Positions 34,086 through 45,420 of a DNA stretch of 64,000 bases are shown here, piece by piece (positions within the stretch are counted from its first letter, which is position 1; every line of letters begins with the position of its first letter). The stretch spans positions 1,922,001 to 1,986,000 of the forward strand of contig ML978123.1 in NCBI GenBank assembly GCA_010015805.1, given 5' to 3'. The position numbers were made by a program, and so were the translations under genes. Source of the stretch: Rhizodiscina lignyota (lineage: Eukaryota > Ascomycota > Dothideomycetes > Aulographales > Rhizodiscinaceae). A model generated the notes under the pieces. That model saw only the letters and a program-made list of their open reading frames with translations. It did not search any database and was not told where the DNA came from.

Positions 34086-36413
34086 ATGGACGCTGACTCT
34101 ACAAATGGCCACGCCAGTGGCCAGACTGAAGAACACCATACGCCCGGCGCCGCCGGAGAGCACTCAGGCTTGGGCAATGGAGATACGCCCCCGCGTTCAG
34201 ATGTCGACGAGATCCTGAGGCGCAAGCGAAAGGCACGCGAGTACAAAGCATGCTACCCTTGCCGACAGAGGAAGGTCAAGTGCGACCAAGCTGTTCCGTG
34301 CAAGACGTGCGTTGCGCGCGAGCATCCGGAGCTTTGCACATATCATCCTCCCGCTGAGAGCCACCCGCCGGCGAAGCGGTTCAGCACTTCGTCTAATCAC
34401 GTTGGAAATGGCGCGGTGAGCTCGATCCACTATGGCGATGGCACTGTTACGTTGTCGCGTGAGGAATGGGATCGGATGTGCTCAAAGTTGAATACGGTCG
34501 AAAAGTCACTTGCGGATCTGAAGAGCTCTATGCGAGGAGGTTCTGACGGTTCGCCATTCTCAGGAGCAGATCAGTTCTCGCCAATTGGTAACCATGCCTT
34601 CCCTTCGAAGCCTGCTTCGTACACGGATGAAAAGGCTCGCCATTTTACCATGGAAGGGATCCATACGCGGAACGAACTCACTGGAGAAACTGTCCATATC
34701 GGAGGGTCCTCTGTTCCTGCGTTAGTGCTTGCTCTAGGTCGAGGTGAAAACGACCGGCCTGGAGTGCAGGAGCTCCTTGGAAAGAGCATTCTTCCCATAT
34801 TCGGATTAGATAACGAAAGTGCAACATATCCATTTGTCGACCTTTGGAGTCTTCCCCATGGATCTTTGATCAAAGTCCAGGAGCTATGCAAGACGCTCCC
34901 AAATGACTCTCAGTGCCTCAATTTCTTCAGACACTACAAGGACGTCGCACATGTCGTGTACCCCGCCATTGTGGACGTGGAGAAATTCGAACAGGATCTG
35001 CTTTTGTTCTTGATCAATCGGGCAAGCATGCAACCAAACGAAGATGGAAGCAACGGAATTACGGAGCAAAAAGTCTACGGAAAGAATATTGCTTGGGTCG
35101 GCCTTCTATTCGCAGCTCTCGCTTCCGGATGCCACATGTCTGCTCTTCCCCGCAAGGAAAGAGAACTAACTTCCCAAGTCTTCGTGTGCTGTAGTTTTGA
35201 ATGTCTCCGCGTCGCCAACTTCTTATCCCGCGCGACACTTGAGACGATTCAAACATTATTGGTTCTTGGCAATGTCATCTCGAACAACATGAATGCTGGC
35301 GTTGCATGGTCGTTACTGGGTCTTACGATCAGATTGTCACAGACAATTGGACTTCACCGGGCATGTCCTGCATCAACACCATTACCCGTCAAGATTCAGC
35401 GGAGCAAGACCTGGTGGGGTGTTGTCTGGCAAGACAGCCTCCTCTCAGTCACTTACGATCGCGCATCTGGGTCCACCTCGCCTGACCGACCTGCTTACTT
35501 CCCACCAAACACATCGTCCGGGCCTGGAAACAGGAGTTATCATGAATGCATGTATAGGCTCTGCCGACTTACTCTCGAGGTTGTGCGAGAACGGTCTGCA
35601 CCGCAAACATCAAACGAATCACTTGTCCGCATTACCGAGCACCGCCATGAAATTCAGCAGATTATGGCCGAAGCTGCCGACTATCTCAAAGATTCTAGGC
35701 GCTGTCGCTCCATTCGCGATCAGCTCGAGCACTGGGCACTTTACCTGCACGTTTCATATGTGACCTCGGAGCTCTGCAGACCTGCCATTTCTCCTTCCAC
35801 TCCAGAATACGACGTGACTCGCACTCTCCGCAAAGTCTGCATTGACAGCCTTGCCAATACCGTTGAAGCCTTCCTCGGTCTGCAGAATGTCACCCCTTTC
35901 GCGAATCGCAGTTGGGCAGCCATGCATCGCTCGCTCTCATGCGCAGTGTTACTAGGCATTCTCGGCGAACCGAGCCGCAATGAACGCGCCAGGACACTCA
36001 TTAACAAGCTCATAACGCTCATGAGCGAGGTCACCAGCACGCTGGATCCGCAGGAGCTGAGCATGCCAATCAAGAGGAGCATTGCGGCGCTCAGGAAGCT
36101 TACGCAACCGCAACAGTCCACACAATCAAATTCTGCACTAGACCCTACAATAGTTCCAAAGGACGACGATGGAAACGGTGAAATGGCTGGAGTTCAGTCA
36201 GGTGGCATAGTGGATGGTATCAACGGCCACGGTTTCAGGTTTGATGATAGTCCGCTTATGGGCATGAGTCCTTTCATTGTTGATCCGGATGAGAGTCCAT
36301 ATGCGCTTATGGACTCAATTATGTGGGGCGTAAGTAGCGTGAAGTCGATGCGGAATATACTCCTGGCTGACATTGAATAGGGCGTGCAGAGGACCCCTTC
36401 AGTGGGATCGTAA
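34086..36413 (+). CDS. Zn2Cys6 fungal transcription factor
   Basis: This is a DNA-binding regulator of the Gal4 class. Near residue 56 is a full binuclear cluster with spacing CX2CX6CX5CX2CX8C (CYPCRQRKVKC...CKTC...C). The middle homology region follows (LPNDSQCLNFFRHYKDVAHVVYPAIVD; AWSLLGLTIRLSQTIGLHR). Exon 1 is 34086-36329. I infer an intron at 36330-36380 (gtaagt...aatag) and a last exon from 36381, giving 758 residues ending RTPSVGS. Reading through without splicing gives a 764-residue form ending ADIE at 36380. A further intron starting at 36410 (gtaagt) is possible and would extend the tail to about 36518 (SAQSMISPSKRANM...). The exact C-terminus is therefore uncertain; the gene itself is not. 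A target gene may be the MFS transporter upstream. Confidence 0.88.
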
Positions 36414-37720
36414 GTCTACCAACTTCAAGCATGTCTATACAAAGGCTTAAGGTCTGCACAGAGTATGATCTCCCCATCGAAAAGGGCAAATATGACGGTA
36501 TACGATCGCGATCGTTAGATCCAAGCATCCTATCATTCTTCATGTCGGCATTTTACGCCTTTCGTTCCCACATATACCTTGGACGCACTTTGCAACCAAT
36601 CTGGACATGCTGCGGTGCCCCTATCGTGTCAGATATTAGCTTCTGATCTCATCTTGCTCGAATAATCGCCGCTTTCGCTTTCGCAGCCGTCTATGCTGCA
36701 AATCGAACCTTGCATTCCGACAAACCGGTTGGGGTCAAGTTTGAATGGCTCTGGCATACGTCTGCAATGCACCAAGCCTTGCATTGATCCTAGGCCTCAG
36801 ATGGCACTAAGCTGGGACATTCGGAGTCCAGGAGCCCTGTTGCAGGGATAGAGGGTTAGTGCTGGCCTGGGCGAAGAGTAAAAATGCTATGGCGGAGAGC
36901 ATGGTGAAGTACATCGTGGTGGAGATTCTTTTATCATTTGAGAGAGTTATAATGTGTTCTGCAAGATCATGGTATTTACAGCAGGCAGGATCGCGAGTTC
37001 TTAGCCTTTGAAATTGCTGCGCGTCGATGAGAAACGTAATCAGCCGTTCATCAACAGAGGGTTGAGCGAGCGAAATGGCCATTTCAAAAGTCCAATATGA
37101 GACATCGCACATAGTGTCTGGCGTTATTGTTCCTGATCTTTGTGCTTGGGTCGGCCATACCATTGCTTTGTTCCTAATCAATCGGTCTTCAAGTGAAGTC
37201 GTCGGTTTCAGAGAGCACAACGAGTATAAGATATCTCATCTATCTAATAGGCCTAAGGGCTGACTTCTATTCTTCGTCGCTGCTTTAATGTTCGACTGTT
37301 TGAGATCATGTGTAAAGACACCTTACGTGCCAACATAGAGAACCTTTGTCTTGCTTCCTGGCGGCTTTCATTTGAGCCGTTTTTGGAATGAATATTCAGA
37401 ACAATACTGCGCGCGGAAACAACCCTCGTCTAATCTCCATCCTGATGACAACCTTCAGACACATATTCGTTAAATAAATGAAGGGATATCTTCGAAGCTC
37501 GTTGGGCTCACGTGACACGCGTGTTTTTCGTGATTCAGTGGCCGTGTTGTGAGATGGAACTCCAACCATTCACTCGACAACTGATCAAGAACGCATTCAC
37601 ATGCGAAGGGAACGCAGCCATGACTATGGCTGGAATATAACATCATACGTTCCTGGACAGCCAACTAAACGGCCGTCAACCTCTCAACCTCCCCCGACAC
37701 ATCGAACAACGATTACAAAC
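36414..37720. other. Intergenic before MAD1
   Basis: A 35-residue minus-strand frame (36807-36914) starts with a hydrophobic MYFTMLSAIAFLLFAQ segment, but its centre looks like an intron 3' end (CTAAC then a pyrimidine run and CAACAG). I do not call it. No other gene is supported. Confidence 0.45.
37509..37522 (+). promoter_or_regulatory. CACGTG and ACGCGT boxes upstream of MAD1
   Basis: CACGTG (37509-37514) and ACGCGT (37517-37522) lie side by side about 200 bases before the MAD1 ATG. ACGCGT is the binding site of MBF-type cell-cycle factors and CACGTG of bHLH factors such as Cbf1. Use in this gene is inferred from position. Confidence 0.4.
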
Positions 37721-39886
37721 ATGACGGCTCGCAATCAACCAAGCTACGATTTCCTCACCGGAGGACCCTCCTCACCGCACCCGCCTCCTCCCTCCAATTT
37801 CCGCCAGTCTCTAAAGGCCTCCACGACCGTGAGACCCTCCGACCCTCTCAACGAAGACCTCCGCGTCCGCGTCCAAACCCTCGAGTACGAGCTCGCAACG
37901 CTCCGCGACGAACGTGCCCTCTCCCTCGCGCAGTCACAACAAGATGTCGCCACAGCAGAGCGCCAGGCAAGCAAAGAATATGACCGCGCGCAGGCAGCGG
38001 ACGCGGCGCGACGAAAGGCGGAGGGCAGGGCCGAGGCACTAGCCAAGGAACTGGGCGAGATCCAGACGCAGAGCGTGAACGAGAAGGTCGAATTGGAGCG
38101 ACGATTAAGGTTGCAAGGCGATGAGGCTAGGGGCCTGAGGGAGGAGGTGGAGGAGGCGCAGAGTGCGCTGGCAGAGGTGGAGAGGAGTAGTGGGCACAAG
38201 ATGCGCGAGATGGAGGCGCGGTACAGCACGCTCGAGGCGGCGTGCAATCAGGTCAAAGAAGATTTGGAGGTCAGGACGAATGCGCTGCAGGCCGAGAGGC
38301 AGAAGCTTGCTCAGAAGGAGGCAGATGTGGGCAGGCTAGAGGCAGAGCTACTGGCAGCAAGGGCGAGTGGAGGAGACTCAGAGACACTGGGCTTGCTCAA
38401 GCAGCAGCTGAGCGAGCAGGTGACGCACATCAGGAAGCTGGAGATGCAGAATCGCGACCAGAATGTTGAGCTGAAGGCTTTCAGGCAGCAGAAGAAGGCA
38501 GTCGAAGTGGTGGAAGAGGAGAAGAGGGTGCTGGAAACCAAGGTTAGGATGATGGACGACCTGCGAAAGGAGTTGGGCGAGGCACAGTTCAGGAAGCAGG
38601 TCTTGGAGGACGAGAGGAGCGCCTGGACATCGTATCTGGAGCGTCAGAGCGGCCAGGATAGCGGTGACGCTCTGCAATTTGACAGTCCGGAAGACCTGGC
38701 GAGAGCGTTCATGGAAGCAAGAATGGAGAACGCGGAACTGACTGGGAAGCTGGGAGCTGTGGAGCCAGAGCTGAAGATCAAGGATGAGAACATTAGGGCA
38801 CTGGAAGAGACAAAGGCCGCTTTGGCAGATGAAATCGAGAAGCTCAAAGCTTCTGCTGGGACTTCATCTGGACCCGGAGCATCAGATGGCAAGATGCGGG
38901 CAAGATTGGAGAGGCAACGAGCGCTGGCCATCAAGGAAGTCGAATACTTGAGGGCACAGCTCAAGATGTTCGAGGCAGAGGAGAGCGAATTCCAGCCCGA
39001 GCAACACGACGAGCAAAAGGCAAAACGAATCAAAGAGCTAGAGGATCTTGTCGATGAATATCGGAAGGAACTCCAAACCGCACAGGCAGATTTATCAGCG
39101 GTAGAAGATCGACTGAAAGTACCACAATCGCCTGCCGCAGGAACTAAGCGCAAGCATGACGATGAGGAGGACGAACGCTTGGGCGAGCTTACACGGAAGA
39201 ACAGAAAGTTGCAAGACGACTTTTCTAAATTATACACTCGGGCGACAAAGCTGCAATCAGAGCTCCAAGCAAAGGAGACGCAACTCGAGGCACTGAAGGC
39301 GCCAGCTCGGACACGCATCCTCGAATTACGCAACAATCCGACCGCACAGGTCCAAAGCATCCAAACGAGCACACTAGCCATCCTGAAAGAAGAGAACAGG
39401 GGACTACAGGCTCTGCTGGAAGGGAACACAGCAGGGTTGTCCGACACCGAGAAATTTGTCCCCAAAGCCTCCCTCGACGCCATCCGCGCTGAACTATCTG
39501 AGCTCACTGCCTCCCTCAAACAAGAAAAGAAGCTCGGCCAGCGCCGCAAAGAGCTCTTCGCTGCGAAGGCAAACGAATTCCGCGACGCGGTCATGTCGCT
39601 TGTTGGATGGAAGGTCAACTTTTTGCCCAACGGGCGTGTGAAGGTATCGAATATTTTCAACAACGACAAGGAGAGGGAGGAGATGGGCGAGGAGAACAGT
39701 ATTGTCTTCGATGTGGAGAAGGAGACGATGAAGGTGTCAGGAGGGCCGGAGAGCGAGTTCGCGAAGGAGATACGGCCGCTGATCGAGTTTTGGGTTGAAG
39801 GTAAGAGGGAGATTCCGTGCTTTCTCGCGGCGATGACGCTGGAGTTTTATGAGAAGAGTACGAGGGCGAGGACGGCAGCAGCTTAG
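37721..39886 (+). CDS. MAD1: Spindle assembly checkpoint protein Mad1
   Basis: Mad1 sits at unattached kinetochores and the nuclear pore, holds Mad2 and turns it to its closed form. The single exon gives 721 residues from MTARNQPSYDF; an in-frame ATG at 37601 would add 40. Residues ~50 to ~600 are almost all coiled coil (long Glu/Lys/Leu/Ala heptads). A nuclear-type basic patch (GTKRKHDDEEDE) lies near residue 475. The C-terminal domain is well kept: RRKELFAAKANEFRDAVMSL, GWKVNFLPNGRVKVSNIF and the final PCFLAAMTLEFYEKSTR. The RWD-like end and the coil length fit the family. Confidence 0.92.
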   Translation: MTARNQPSYDFLTGGPSSPHPPPPSNFRQSLKASTTVRPSDPLNEDLRVRVQTLEYELATLRDERALSLAQSQQDVATAERQASKEYDRAQAADAARRKAEGRAEALAKELGEIQTQSVNEKVELERRLRLQGDEARGLREEVEEAQSALAEVERSSGHKMREMEARYSTLEAACNQVKEDLEVRTNALQAERQKLAQKEADVGRLEAELLAARASGGDSETLGLLKQQLSEQVTHIRKLEMQNRDQNVELKAFRQQKKAVEVVEEEKRVLETKVRMMDDLRKELGEAQFRKQVLEDERSAWTSYLERQSGQDSGDALQFDSPEDLARAFMEARMENAELTGKLGAVEPELKIKDENIRALEETKAALADEIEKLKASAGTSSGPGASDGKMRARLERQRALAIKEVEYLRAQLKMFEAEESEFQPEQHDEQKAKRIKELEDLVDEYRKELQTAQADLSAVEDRLKVPQSPAAGTKRKHDDEEDERLGELTRKNRKLQDDFSKLYTRATKLQSELQAKETQLEALKAPARTRILELRNNPTAQVQSIQTSTLAILKEENRGLQALLEGNTAGLSDTEKFVPKASLDAIRAELSELTASLKQEKKLGQRRKELFAAKANEFRDAVMSLVGWKVNFLPNGRVKVSNIFNNDKEREEMGEENSIVFDVEKETMKVSGGPESEFAKEIRPLIEFWVEGKREIPCFLAAMTLEFYEKSTRARTAAA

Positions 39887-40718
39887 TTTGGATAATGCCG
39901 TCCAAGGTAGCATAAAAATGTTGCGTGGTGAGGTTAACCTAGAGGAACTTCTGCGTCTTGAGACACCATTTCACAGACAAGTCAACATCACAAAGTCAGA
40001 TCTTCCGCCAGAATCAGCAGATGGTTCTTAGAAAGGAATATGATCTCATTGAAGACTTATGGTAGTGTTTATTTAACGCGCACGCACGAATGTCCAGTTC
40101 CCTCTTCCTCAAGCGCCCGCACCAGGCCGACACGTTGATGAAAAAGAAAAAGATTCTCGAGGCAAGCTCGACGGTTTGGGTTATTCAAAAATTCCTGGCC
40201 GATCACGAAGACCAACCAAAGCGGTCAAACTATAAATAGTTTTCAACTAGCAAAAACGCGAGCTCAGACGAATCTTCACTGCTACGCGTAACGCCCGTGC
40301 ACTAGGATGAAGAGAAAAGAAGAGGAAGAGGTGAGGGGGATGCGGGAAGTTTTATAGCCTCTTCGGCGGTACGTCGGGTGGCCGTGCGCTGTGTTGCCTG
40401 GCCGATGCACGGCCACTGCTGCCTTTAGGCTTTTCGACGCTGCGCACCGGGCACTGGGTCCATGCATTGTGTTCGCCTGAGATTGGTACAGCACCTGAGC
40501 ACCGACACGGAGTGCACAGTCACAAAGCTCAGTCCAGTGATTAATTTGACTCATCAACCTGGACGCCTTGACACAGTCACGATGTCTCAATTTTGATTGT
40601 TTCCGGAATGTCGACTTTATACAAAGCTCCGTGATCGGCATCGCCTAGCCAGATGCACAATATGCAAGACAAATAAGGGAATATGCTAGCAGTCAAACAG
40701 AAGACGCAATTCAATCTT
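39887..40718. other. Convergent 3' flanks of MAD1 and the CoA-transferase
   Basis: 832 bases; one 119-codon minus-strand frame has no recognisable features. Nothing supported. Confidence 0.45.
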
Positions 40719-42452
40719 TTACAGCATCGGTCCCAAGTTATCCGATACCTTGAATGGAGCCTCAGTCTTTGCCTTAACCTCATCGACGGTGACGCCATCG
40801 GCAACTTCAATCAGAGTCAGGCCGTCCGTGAAGTCAACGTCGAATACACACTGTGAATGGCGTCAGTATATGGCTTTTACGCAGCTAGGGGGAAAAGCTC
40901 TTACCAAATCAGTGATGATCCTCGAGACACATGCCCTTCCGGTCAACGGGAATTCGCACTGCTTCAGAATCTTTGGTCTACCCTTCTTGTCCGTATGTTC
41001 CCTGTCGACAGTTAATTGAGAGTCCACGTGTGATATTCTTTACGAATCTTACATCGTCACTACCACCTTTGTCGCAGACGGGTTGCTGACAAGATCCATG
41101 GCACCCCCAAAGCCCTTTATCTTGCCTGGCAGCATCCAATTCGCCAAGTCACCCTTGGCACTGACCTGCATAGCTCCGAGAATAGTCAAGTTAATCCTTC
41201 CAGATCGAATCATGCCAAACGATTCATCGCTGCCAAAGCACGCAGCACCGGGGAGTAGCGTCACAGTCTCCTTTCCAGCATTGATGAGATCCGGATCCTC
41301 TTGGCCCTTTTGCGGATATGGTCCCAGGCCGAGAATGCCGTTCTCCGACTGCAGTTGTACCTCTACTGAGGAATCGACAAATGTAGGTGCAAGCATAGGC
41401 ATGCCGATACCTAGATTGGCGTACATCCCGTTCTTGAACTCTTTCGCTGCTCGTTTCACAATTCTCTCCCTCTTGCTCGCAGCATCTCCGCTGCCCAATG
41501 CGCTCATCGCCTCGTTAGGATCCTTAGCATTAATCACCTTTTCGATCTTCTTCTCCTCTGTTGCTTGAATGACTCTTTTGACATAGATACCCGGTACATG
41601 CACGTGTGCAGGCTCAATTTCACCCGGCTCGACGATATGCTCCGCCTCGACAATTGTCATCTTCGCATTCCGTGCCATTGCGCCGTTGAAGTTTGCTGCC
41701 GCATATCTGAAGACAGCGTTGCCTAATCTGTCTGCTTTCCACGCCTTAATGAATGCGTAGTCGCCCTTGATCGATTCCTCCATTACGTAGCTCTTGCCAT
41801 CGAATACTTTGACGTCTCGTGGCTCGGAGTACAATTGGATCGTTCCATCCGCGTTATGCTTCAGCGGCAACTCGCCTGTCTGCACCACAGTACCAAATGC
41901 TGCTGGTGTGTAGAAGGCTGGGATACCTGCGCCGCCCGCTCTACATCTCTCTGCAAGTGTACCCTGAGGAGTCAATTCAAGCTCCACCTCCCCCTTCAGG
42001 TACATCTGCTCAAAAACCTTGTTCTCGCCAACATAACTCGCAATCATCTTCTTAATTTGTCTCGACTCTAGCAGCAATCCAAGTCCCGAGCCAACGACAC
42101 CTGCATTGTTCGAGACTGCGGTTAGTCCAGTGATGGACGGTGTTTCCTTGACTTGGTTGATGAGCGTGTCTGGCACACCGCAAAGACCGAAACCACCGCA
42201 GAGGAGAGTACTGTCGGATTTCATGTCCTTAATTGCTTCCGCTGCAGAGGGGACGATCTTGTTTATCTCAGGGCGTCGGGAGGTCGAGGAAAAGGTGCGG
42301 GCGAGGAGGAGGGTCTTGAGGAACTATTAGAACCATTGCGATCCAGGCTCAACAGATTTGGAGGTTCTTATTAGGCATTGGGGACTCACGCGAGAAGAGG
42401 AGGTTTTGCCAAACTGCGCTGCTGTGCGCACACATAGTGATATTGACGGCAT
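40719..42452 (-). CDS. Mitochondrial succinyl-CoA:3-oxoacid CoA-transferase (SCOT)
   Basis: The enzyme moves CoA from succinyl-CoA to acetoacetate (in fungi also propionyl/acetate-type transfers) in the mitochondrion. Minus-strand exons are 42390-42452, 41053-42323, 40905-41001 and 40719-40850, giving 520 residues, the length of animal SCOT. Exon 1 plus the start of exon 2 gives an Arg/Ser-rich mitochondrial leader (...[17 protein letters not shown]). The alpha part has [18 protein letters not shown] and [14 protein letters not shown]. The beta part has NLGIGMP and the catalytic glutamate in [11 protein letters not shown]. The last exons add [21 protein letters not shown] and [19 protein letters not shown]. 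All introns are GT-AG (42324-42389, 41002-41052, 40851-40904). Confidence 0.94.
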
Positions 42453-43831
42453 TGTGAATGAGCTCTTAAGTCTGAGGTCGCGTATCTACAGCTCCAACTA
42501 CCAACTTTCGCGAATTAAACACAGACAAACGAAAGGAGTGGAGAGAAAATGGGATTGAAGCTGAACAATGGAAGAGAATCCTCATCAAGAGCCATTAAAG
42601 CCACAAGCTCCAGTCTCTCCGGGTTACGGCGCGTTCGCTGATGCATCGCCGTCGTCGGCAAGCGTGACGGGACTGTCAAGGAACCGGGGGACACTATCAA
42701 AAGTTAGCTTACCTTCCATTTTCGTAGACTGGCTTCTTTGCAGGGCCTCGAGGGCCACGATCAAAAATTAGGAACGTCATATCTTCAACAGCACCTTTTC
42801 AAGCAGACAAATCCAAACTACACAGGAATCTATACCTGGAGGTACTCACACTCAACACTTTCCAATGCTGAGAAAGTCGTCGAAAATAGAAAGGTATGCT
42901 AACTTTTGACAGCGCCCTCTGAAGCGGCGAATAATCGGAGCTTTTCGTCCCCACCTGGGGTCGGCTACACGACTCGGTTCATTTCCGCGCTTTCTCATGC
43001 TTGGATGAGCCTTCTTCCGCGCAATGGAAACCTGTAGATGCGGAGTGGCCATAACTCGTTCCATCCGCGCGGACTTAGATTTATGTGCCGGAATCTGGCC
43101 GTGGAGGAACGAGCGCAGCTTGTTGGACTAAGAATCTCAGCACAGTGACTTTCTATGACTGGTTCGAGTTATCCATGGCATTGGACTTGCATTCGTCTCT
43201 GCTGTGCAGAGTACGTGGTATCAGACCTGCTATTTGTTAAGATTGAACAGTGTTTGCAGTCAAGGATTCAGGGCTCAAAGTTGCCCTCTATGTCTTTCTC
43301 TCACTCAGCAGCATCACCTTTAGGACTGACCTTTTTGAGAAGACCTCTCGTTCTACATCGCTTATATCGATCACAAGACCATGAACTTTTCAGGCTACAT
43401 AACGCGCCAGTTTCAATGGTCTGGTCGTCAACCCTTGAATAATAAGCGCCACATCTTCGGCCTCCGCAAAACAGTCCGAGTCGGTGCTTCGGTCAAGAAC
43501 AATACTCCAAATTTCGAAATGGATGCCAACCCCTCGGAAGCGGTGTCAGAGCCATCAAGTTCGCTTCTTAGTTGCAAGCAGCCTTGTCTTGTGATCATCT
43601 CGTCATTTGATCTTGCTCGAGCTAATCAAATTGAGCCGGTGGGATCATGTACAGAATTTCCTGGACATGAGTGAGACAGTGTTCGAGATGCGCTGTATCC
43701 CTTCGGCCACGCGCCGGCTTTTGGCGACTGCTATATGAGACTGCACAGAGTTTTGCTATCAATTTCGCCCGAACTATTATCAACATTGACATACTCATCT
43801 TGACCAGGAGCGGCCGCAACTCCACATATTA
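42453..43831. other. Intergenic, 1.4 kb
   Basis: This includes the CoA-transferase promoter. A 97-codon plus-strand frame at 43381-43674 is only weakly protein-like and is not called. No RNA gene or repeat was seen. Confidence 0.45.
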
Positions 43832-45347
43832 TTGACACAGATCTCAAAAAAGGCCGGTCCAATTTCATGCTTCGGAAGCTTCCGCAGATTTCTATTATTC
43901 CGGTTCAACTCTTTAAGTATGTCTGTCAATACCGTATTGTCCTTCGTCATGGCAACTTGTATTATTAAAGGTTCCACAAAAGCAGGTACAACACGACCCA
44001 TCGAAATGGCAAGCACCGGGAAAGCTTTCCGCTTCCTGGATCTTCCAGCCGAGCTTCGCCTTAGAATTTACGATCTATATGAGCCGGAAGAGCGTCTCTG
44101 CTTCACCACTGCGCCGCTAGTCAAGATTGGCAATCCATGCTATGAAGCAACCAAAGCTGTTATCTGCCTCTTTCAGGTCAACAAAATCATCAGGACGGAG
44201 GCTACCCACTATTTTTTCAGCACCAGGACACTTACACTATCCATCTACGCTCTCAAAGACTTCAGTCGCGCCTTTGGCTGCTGCCCATTTTCGATCATCA
44301 AACATCTTGATATCAGACAAGTTCCGGTTCCCCTGTCTCATGAGCTGAAGCAGGAGGGGATTGTTCTGGTGGGCGCCGGGGTGCGAAAGAATCTGAAAGC
44401 TTTCCGTTTGGTATTTAGGTCCGTTAGGGTCAAAGAGATCTCTATCGAGCTGTGTCCGTCATCTCTTTACTGCGGTCCCGACGGACGTCTCGAGGATCTG
44501 ATTTGCTTTAAGAATCTGGATTTGTTCGCGCTGAACATGGACGTTGACAGAGTTTTGAGCACGGAGGAGGAAAGAAGCCAAATAGAACAGGCCGTCCGTA
44601 GATGCGAAGGAAGGATTCGAACGAACATTTTGGCCATCGAGTAGGAAATACCACACAAAGGATCAACATATCAACAAAAACCTTCCGCGGCACGTTGGAA
44701 ATATTCGCCTCTCCGGAGTCAACTGGGTTATGAAACAAGAAGTAGACGGCACCCCTACTACCCTCACTTCCGACAAATCTCATCAAACCTCATCGACACT
44801 ACATTGGATACTGAAGCATTCCAGGCTCCGTCTATGGATATAGACTTGGAGCTATTGCGGACGCAAACGGACAGGCCGCCGAACCGAGCTTCTATGCTCT
44901 CGACCCTCAACCACCATGATAATCGCATTGCGCTGCCCTGCTGAGAGCTCGCATTATCACCGGTCGGCAAGCTCGAATCACACAGCGAATGGCAAAGACG
45001 ACTCAATCGGATTGCCTTCGAGTATTAATACGTCAACTACTCTGCTGTCCCAGCATCCACCATCTCAGACCTTGAATGACCTCGCTCGATCTCCTGCTCA
45101 TATCATTAGCAGACCTCGCGAAACCGTCTCTCACTTAAACAACAATTCAGATACCGTAAGTAGAAGTGTGCGAGAATGGGAGGAAACTCCCCCTCTTCCC
45201 GAATGCATAGCCGTAGGGCAGTTCAACAATAATAGATTACTGGTCAAAGCAAATAGGACCGAGCCTACCCAATATATTCTACATGCTCATAAACAATTCA
45301 ATCATAACAGTACTCGTCAGACTACCGCTCGTCAAAACATAACATGA
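43832..45347 (+). pseudogene. F-box/2EXR-like protein gene with an in-frame stop and a frame change
   Basis: The first open part ends at TAG 44642-44644. Its likely start is the ATG at 44006, in frame with one at 43832. It begins with a short F-box-like motif (FRFLDLPAELRLRIYDLYEP), common in fungal hypothetical proteins. After that TAG the same frame stays open for 98 more codons to a TGA at about 44940 and reads like protein (WKYSPLRSQLGYETRSRRHP; YYPHFRQISSNLIDTTLDTE). Near 44930 a neighbouring frame takes over and continues, Ser/Asn/His-rich, to 45347. Either this is a decayed gene with one stop and one frameshift, or an intron removes the TAG: gtagga at 44641 to an aag at 44739 is 99 nt and keeps frame. 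No intron explains the second break. If only the first part is translated it is a 212-residue F-box-like protein. Confidence 0.5.
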
Positions 45348-45420
45348 ACTCCTAGTAATGCAATCACGAGTCGAACAACGCCCCATGATGGTCCTAACCG
45401 CCGTACACCATTACGATGAT

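Noticed and set aside
36807-36914. 35-residue secreted-peptide candidate on the minus strand
   Set aside because: Its middle carries CTAAC, a pyrimidine run and CAACAG, the signature of an intron 3' end; no pheromone or effector motif.
38644-39669. 341-codon minus-strand frame
   Set aside because: Antisense of the MAD1 coiled coil; Ser-rich text is the mirror of Glu/Lys-rich codons.
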